64,000 bases of DNA. Origin: Chlamydoabsidia padenii (Eukaryota; Mucoromycota; Mucoromycetes; Mucorales; Cunninghamellaceae). Positions 58,894 through 64,000 of the stretch are shown piece by piece. How positions within the stretch are numbered: the stretch's first letter is position 1; each line of letters opens with the position of its first letter. The stretch lies in the NCBI GenBank assembly GCA_025330725.1, contig JAIWND010000003.1:248001-312000 (forward strand), read 5' to 3'. Under the pieces are notes generated by a model. The model did no database searches. It saw nothing but the letters and a program-made list of their open reading frames with translations, and had not been told where the DNA came from. Position numbers and translations under genes: made by a program.

Positions 58894-59400
58894 CTATAAC
58901 TTTGTGGTAAGAGTATGGAGATAAAGGTGCATAGGGGTAGTATTGGTATTCTTTGTGGTAATAGAATTATTATAACTAGTAAGGAGTGGATATTTTTCTA
59001 TTGATAAATGATTAGTTGGATTGGAAGTTTGAATAGGAGTGGTAAGGGTGGGTGAGACTATAGATTTCGGTGGTAAACGAGGTGCTGAAATATAAGGGAG
59101 AGAATGCATTCGTCGATGTATACTATGGAGGACTGCCCAGGTTGGTATTTTGGTCTTGAGCATTTCCTTGTCGTGACATTGTGTGGAGCAAAAACCGATG
59201 AATTCAGAATTCTAGTAGGTCATTATTTAAAAAAAAAAAAAAAAAAAAAAAGAGAGAGAGAGAGAGAGAGGGAATGAAGATTAGTGAGTGAACATCTTTT
59301 TGGGGGATACTGTCCAATTTACACAATAACTAGTCAAGCATTCGTCATCACTTACTTCTTCAAGTGGGTTTTCACAGTAAAGACAAATGTTGGTATCCAT
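58894..59400 (-). CDS. Ecl1-like small zinc-binding protein
   Basis: Two exons, 59400-59323 and 59211-58894, 131 residues. The N-terminus after splicing is MDTNICLYCENPLEEVSDDE, then CLTSYC|NSEFIGFCSTQC. The pattern is CxxC..C..C....CxxxC, like the short Cys clusters of Ecl1/2/3 life-span factors of fungi (a C-x2-C pair followed by a YCS..C pair). The rest is disordered and Ser/Thr/Pro-rich (PRLPPKSIVSPTLTTPIQTS). The junction restores the frame with donor GTAAAT and acceptor ACTAG. Function, if Ecl1-like, would be stress and nutrient-dependent longevity signalling. The family call is tentative. A motif copy lies 95 bp upstream. Confidence 0.45.
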
Positions 59401-59494
59401 TAGGGTTTTCGCTTCCGAGGAAGAAGAAAAAAATGGAAAGAGGGAGGAGAAAGAGGGGAAAGAAAAAAAGGAAAAGGGTTTTATGCAGCGCCAT

Positions 59495-59509
59495 ATTTCA
59501 AATCCCGCT
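59495..59509 (-). promoter_or_regulatory. CDE/CHR-like motif, ATTTCAAATCCCGCT
   Basis: Lies 95 bp upstream of the Ecl1-like ATG and 148 bp from a possible plus-strand frame at 59643. Confidence 0.5.
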
Positions 59510-59537
59510 TCTTGTGCAACAACGTTTCCTGCTGACG

Positions 59538-59568
<31 letters not shown>

Positions 59569-59642
59569 AGGACTTGCTCCACATCTGAATTCACCAATGC
59601 ACTTTCGATTCAATTAGGCAATTATAATGAGAAAACCAGCCC

Positions 59643-59846
59643 ATGCAGTATTACCGTTGTTTCTATTTAGAAGCAAAAGAGACATTCAAGGATCGGCAAG
59701 AAGCCGACCGACTGGATCTCTTCAAGGAACATCAATTGGTTTCTTTTTCCCCAAGATCTGATTTCTCCGGCTATAGGACGGGTGAAGGAAAAAAAAAAAA
59801 AAGACATGCAAAGATCAATGGCGCCGTAAAGTCTTGCCTGCCTTGA
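59643..59846 (+). CDS. possible small protein, unidentified (67 aa)
   Basis: A single open frame beginning MQYYRCFYLEAKETFKDRQE, then ADRLDLFKEHQLVSFSP and a Lys run from an A-tract. A competing frame at 59629 reads MRKPAHAVLPLFLFRSKRDI and on for 44 codons. The amino-acid make-up of the first is protein-like, but no splice site, TATA or family supports either. Confidence 0.2.
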   Translation: MQYYRCFYLEAKETFKDRQEADRLDLFKEHQLVSFSPRSDFSGYRTGEGKKKKRHAKINGAVKSCLP

Positions 59847-60188
59847 TGGATAAATCAACTTGGTGAATATCCTCCCGTCCTCCTTTTTTTTTTATCATAG
59901 TCTAGTAATCACTAATATCACTTTTATAAAATAAAACCAATAAACATGAACCATCCTACTACCATTAAATCAAAAAGACTATATTTGTCCCTGCATGAAT
60001 GATAAAATGTAAATGTCGGGATTTAAATTATACCCCACCACCAACCCCTCTAATGTGTATGATATGCATTCAAATGATTTCTTTATTATTTCAAATAAAC
60101 AGCTTGATCAATATAAATGACTAAATATCCATCCAAAAGACCATTTGTTTCCATAGATAAAGAGGAAGGTCCACCTTGTTTGCACCAT
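59847..60188. other. intergenic, 3' flank of eL39
   Basis: AT-rich with one motif-like copy, GTCGGGATTTAAATT, at 60015-60029. No gene seen. Confidence 0.35.
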
Positions 60189-60675
60189 TTAAATGTTCAA
60201 CTTGGTGTGGCGCCAGTTTCGGCGCTTGGCGTTCCAGCTACACATTACAGTAAAGAATCGTCAGTTCTTTTTCCTTGGCAACCTTTTTTTTTATTTATAG
60301 GTGATCACTTACCGAATCTTGGTGTCAGACTTGAGACGGAACCAGTGAGGCAAAGGACGGTTTTGCTTTTGGGCCTTGCCAAGCTTGACCTTGGTGATAA
60401 ATGACTTGTTAGAAGGCTATATATAAAAGTAAAAAAGAATAAAAATCCATGAGTATAAAAGTGTATGCATGTTATCGGTGAGTGTCAGTATCATTCAATG
60501 GATAGGTAATGTTGTTGATGTGTCGATTCCATTTGGGTTGTACTGTTGTTGTATTCGTCCGCTGTCCTAGCATCCATCCATTCATCCATCCATCCATATA
60601 CATAGTGATTCGTTCCGATGGTAATTAGCCTATCCAATGATGATCACTGACAGGATGCAATCATAAACCTACCAT
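60189..60675 (-). CDS. RPL39: 60S ribosomal protein eL39
   Basis: 51 residues, the standard eL39 length. Exon 1 is only the ATG (60673-60675), with donor GTAGGT. Intron 1 is 256 nt (60417-60672). Exon 2 (60313-60416) reads [20 protein letters not shown], then [15 protein letters not shown]. Exon 3 (60189-60237) reads [15 protein letters not shown]. The KQNRP.P.W.R.K....IR.N.KRR.WR.TKL pattern is that of eL39, which lines the ribosome exit tunnel. The frame is kept across both introns. A motif copy lies 75 bp upstream of the ATG. Intron 1 holds a long inverted repeat. Confidence 0.93.
60483..60652 (-). ncRNA. long hairpin in intron 1 of eL39, possible intron-encoded RNA
   Basis: Arms at 60629-60652 and 60483-60506 pair over about 20 of 24 positions (TGTCAGT..ATCAT..ATGGATAGG with its complement), enclosing about 122 nt that include an (ATGG)n-type tract. 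A GTGATCA next to the 5' arm and CTGA next to the 3' arm resemble weak C and D boxes, but the C box departs from RTGATGA. It may be an intronic snoRNA-like RNA or a splicing-control structure. Confidence 0.35.
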
Positions 60676-60749
60676 GCTGCTGATCAAGTATAATAAAAAG
60701 AGAGGGAAGAGATTGGTAAAATCGTGTGGCTCCATTCCTACCCTTTTGA

Positions 60750-60764
60750 TATTCAAGCGGCGAT
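60750..60764 (-). promoter_or_regulatory. CDE/CHR-like motif, TATTCAAGCGGCGAT
   Basis: Lies 75 bp upstream of the eL39 ATG. Confidence 0.4.
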
Positions 60765-60903
60765 TACATTTCCAGACAGACACCTCTTGACATCCACAAA
60801 GCGCATGATCCCATACTATTAATGTTAAAAAAACGTTTTTATTTATTAACAGTAGATAGGATTGATAAAAGAAAGGTCAAAGGAAGGGGGAATAAAGTAT
60901 CAT

Positions 60904-63900
60904 TCAGTATCTATTGCGTTGCTGACCAACCCAAGAACCAGGGTATATCTTGGAGCCTACCAAGTCCTTCCTTGTATGACGAGCAATATCATACCATGCA
61001 GACATCATGAGTTGTTGTTCGCGTCTAGCTTGTAATCTGGTTTCGTGAAGTTGTTTCTGTATCAAAAAAAAAAGGGGGGGGAGGAGAGGTGGTTAGTTCA
61101 TCATGTTACTTTTTTCGTTTCTTGTTCATTACCTTGAGTCGGTCATTCTCTTCATCCCGTAGTAATAGTTCTGACTTGAGTGACGAGACCGCTTCATCAT
61201 AGTTTCCACCTGTGCCGTTGAGTTTGGCTTCCTTCAACATCTTGTCTTGTTGCATAACAAACTGTTAAAAGAAAAAGTGATATGTGAATGAGTATACATG
61301 CAGTATGATCATTTCTATCTTTATTACCTCTTTGGTCTTCTTCAGCTTTAGTTGGAGTTCTCGTAATTGTTCTTGTTGCTTGATGGTTCGTTGCTGTAGC
61401 TGTGCATTTTGTTGTTTAAGAGGTTCATCATCCTGTGCTTCAAAAACAGCCAAAGAAGCCTTCATTTCACTATATACAAAAAAAAAGTTAGCTCGGTGAC
61501 ATGATACTCCCTCTTTTCCATGATTTACCTGTAAAGTCGCTCCTTTTCCAGTAGTAAATCTTTTTGATCAATACTTTGACTTTGTAGCATATCCTTTTCT
61601 AGTAGCAGTTTGTTGATATCCTGAAGTTGTTTCTTGGTCTGTTCTTCAAGCATCTGGGCCTTTTGTTCAATTTGCTTGTATTGGGCCTTAAAGTCATCCA
61701 GATCATCCAAATTGTCAATTCCACCATTTCCAAAATTAGATCGTGCTTCGTTCACCTTTTGTTCCAACTTGACCTTGTCATCACGAAGTTGTCGATTTTC
61801 CTTTTCGAGATCAAGAATGTTGAGACGAGCTGACATGGTGCTTCTTGATTCATCCATAAGAGAGTCGGGAATACCTTTGCGGACGCGGGCCATATCGCTT
61901 TGTAATATATCACGTTCTTGAGAGACGTCCAAGTAGTTCTTTTCAAACTGAGCCTTGAGTCGGTTGGAATCATCCAGTAAATGTTGTAACACCATCATCT
62001 TTTCGTTACTATCAGTGCTGGCCCCTTCTTGTTGTAAAGCTCGTACTTGTCGTTCTAGTCGTCGGTTTGATAATTTGAGTTCGGCCACGCTGTTCTCCTT
62101 GAGAGATTCTTCTAAGGATCCACCAAGATGATCATCATTGTCATCATCGTCATCCAAATCCATATTGTCGACATTGCTGCTTCGCGAAGCACCTTCGGTC
62201 ACCCGCCTTCCAACTATTAAAAGAATTGATAATAATGATTAGATGAGTGGAATATGCATAATCTTCGGTTTTGTATCACTTACCACCCAATTGAAGATCT
62301 TGAATATGATCTTCAAGAGCCATTATTCTTTCAGAGTCCCTGGTCTTGTCCACCTCGAGTAGATCCACTTTCTTGACCATTTGTTGAATTTCATATTCCA
62401 TCCTGTTCTTTTCACGAACCAGTTCGTTGTTCTTGGTTTCCAGAGTAGCCACTTGATCTTTGTAAGAGTCCATCAATGCTCTGAAACCAAGGACATTGCG
62501 GTATTCGTTTTCGATTTGCTGGTTGCGTTCCATCAGACTGTGGTTTTGTTCATCCAAGGCCTACACATCAAGTAAAGGATTATATTAGTAATTGTATGGC
62601 TACTTTTTGTAAATGTGTTGTACTTGCCTTGATTTGTCGTTTCAATTCAGAGGTGTCTTCCAACTTTTTTCTGTATTTCTCGATCACATTTTCCGCCTTT
62701 TGTAGTTTTTCAGCCGCATGTCGGGATTCATCCAGTTGATCTTTGAGTCGAGATGTCCGTTCGGCGTGTTCCTTTAGTTCTTCACCCTAGTCAAAAGATG
62801 AGAATAAGAGTTAGTAAATGGTATGTTACTTACATATTATATGACTTACCTTCTGGGTCAGTTCCTCGATCATCATAGTTTGTTGCTCCAAAATCATCTC
62901 GGCTTCTTGACGTCTGTCTTCGCTTTTTTGTCTACAAGTTGAATACATAAAACAAAAAAATATTACTACATTGATTAGGGACTCCTGATTCTACTTACAA
63001 ATCCTGTTTCAAATGTTCGATTTCGGTTCGCATGATGAAGTCGGTGCGACCTGTTTCATTGGCTTGAGTTACAGCTTTGTCCATTTCTTGTAATCGTAGT
63101 TGCAAGTCAGCCTTTTCGGTTTCAAGTTCATCCTAAATGATCGTCCGTTAGTTAGTTCATACTATGTTTTGCCCTAATCCATATACTCTTTTTTTTTTGT
63201 GTGTGTGTACCACACTACTACTTACATATCTATATCGCAATTGAGCATGATCTTCAATGAGTTTCCGATGTGTTGTTTCCAATTCTTCCTTTTCGAGCAC
63301 CATTCTTGAAGTGTCGTTTTGATTTCGATAGATCGCGTCACTATAATTCTAATAAGGTAAGTAATCAGACTATCACCAATGTATCATCTACTTACTCGTT
63401 AAGAGAGCTTCGTGGCGAATTGTGAACATAGGTACCAGAGGAGGAAGCCGAGCGAATACTATCGATCTGTATATATTAAAAGAAAAGCAAATGAGTATCA
63501 TACTTTTTTTTAATCTAATTTTTGATAAACAAGGATTTACCTGTTCAATACAATGCATGACCACACCTTGACTTTGTTGAGGAAGTTGTTGTAGACGTCG
63601 TACTGCCAAGGCATTATTTTCACTAGCCACAGTAATATAAAGCACCAATTGACATAACTTGAATAGTTCTTGTACATTGGCAAACTTGGCAATATCGGTG
63701 AGGTCGACTTGAGGTAACTTGTCAAACGGGATCCCAAGGACTTGTTCATAGTATCGTGATATCATGGTGATCAATCTTTTCAGATTACTGTGTTTTAGCA
63801 ACCACTGATCCCCAACATCAGCTGACGGGATAGGTTTAAACCAAGTAGAATCTCTATGTATATATATATATATATAAAGGGGGGGGGGCGAGAAAGGTCA

Positions 63901-64000
63901 TGTGAGATTGCTAAAGTAGTATGATGTTTATTTTTCGTACTTACATTTCAGATAGCACTTCAAGTAGTAATGCACCACTGCTGAGTTCAGTAATATCGTT
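60904..64000 (-). CDS. Hook microtubule/endosome adaptor (5' end outside the window)
   Basis: Dynein adaptor that links early endosomes to microtubules in hyphae (HookA family). The window holds all but the N-terminus. The first visible exon reads DITELSSGALLLEVLSEM, the end of the calponin-like Hook domain, followed by the conserved VGDQWLLKHSNLKRLITMIS, then YYEQVLG and ELFKLCQLVLYITVASENN. A long coiled coil of many Gln/Glu/Leu heptads fills 61100-63500 (for example EELKEHAERTSRLKDQLDES). The C-terminus has MMSAWYDIARH, matching the Hook SAWYNMG block, and ends WVGQQRNRY at 60904. About 12 introns. The Hook domain plus coiled coil plus SAWY tail makes the family firm. Confidence 0.88.

Noticed and set aside
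60560..60600. ATCC tandem tract as a possible CRISPR or satellite array
   Set aside because: It is a short simple repeat within the eL39 intron loop; no spacer structure is present and the genome is eukaryotic.

Overview
The window reads as nuclear DNA of a filamentous fungus, most likely a Mucoromycota (Mucorales-type) species. The evidence is dense genes cut by many short GT..AG introns (about 50-120 nt) with CTAAT/CTAAC branch sites, a tandem pair of rhizopuspepsin-like secreted aspartic proteases, a Cla4-type PAK, an NCBP3 homologue, a Hook protein and long A/T homopolymers in introns and leaders. Genus cannot be set from the sequence alone. There is no bacterial, viral or organellar segment, no CRISPR array and no convincing tRNA or rRNA gene.

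Layout. 0-8 kb: N-terminus of a Gcn4-like activator (minus) behind a leader with three upstream ORFs, an alkaline ceramidase, a Cla4/PAK kinase and an NCBP3-like cap-binding protein (all plus). 8-17 kb: VAC14 and SUB2 (minus), a peroxisomal D-amino-acid oxidase (plus), an EI24-like membrane protein (minus). 17-25 kb: gene-poor stretches with unidentified exons, a small MIR-domain protein and two tandem aspartic proteases (minus). 25-31.5 kb: a seven-TM protein, acetyl-CoA acetyltransferase, an MSP-domain protein and phosphomannomutase (minus). 31.7-40.5 kb: a double START-like protein, a KIN1/MARK kinase and a SNF2 ATPase (plus). 41-45 kb: an Asn/Arg-repeat mini-protein, a 233-bp tandem duplication and an Hrr25-like casein kinase 1. 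45-51 kb: an Ede1/Eps15-type endocytic scaffold (minus) divergent from KSH1/Kish (plus). 51-56 kb: a cytochrome P450 and an FLVCR/SLC49-type MFS transporter (minus). 56-59 kb: a foldback (MITE-like) element and a decayed gene. 59-64 kb: an Ecl1-like zinc protein, ribosomal protein eL39 and the 3' part of a HOOK gene (minus).

The genes are mostly core-eukaryote functions: polarity signalling (CLA4, KIN1, CK1), membrane traffic and endolysosome (EDE1, KSH1, VAC14, HOOK, MSP, START), lipid and sterol chemistry (ceramidase, ERG10, P450), glycosylation (SEC53) and RNA biology (SUB2, NCBP3). They do not form a cluster with one function.

The most striking unexplained signal is a short bipartite motif, consensus GGCGGGATTTGAA or its complement TTCAAATCCCGCC, with variants such as TTTCAAACGCCG and TTTCAATCGCCG. 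I found about 30 copies in the 64 kb, nearly all outside coding exons and many 65-220 bp upstream of a start codon, in either orientation. It resembles a fused CDE/E2F half-site plus a CHR (TTYGAA, LIN54/DREAM) element. Other notable items are a 9-nt and a 15-nt microexon in the SNF2 gene, a long hairpin in the first intron of eL39, start-codon-only first exons, and the foldback element, whose termini carry a near copy of the motif.
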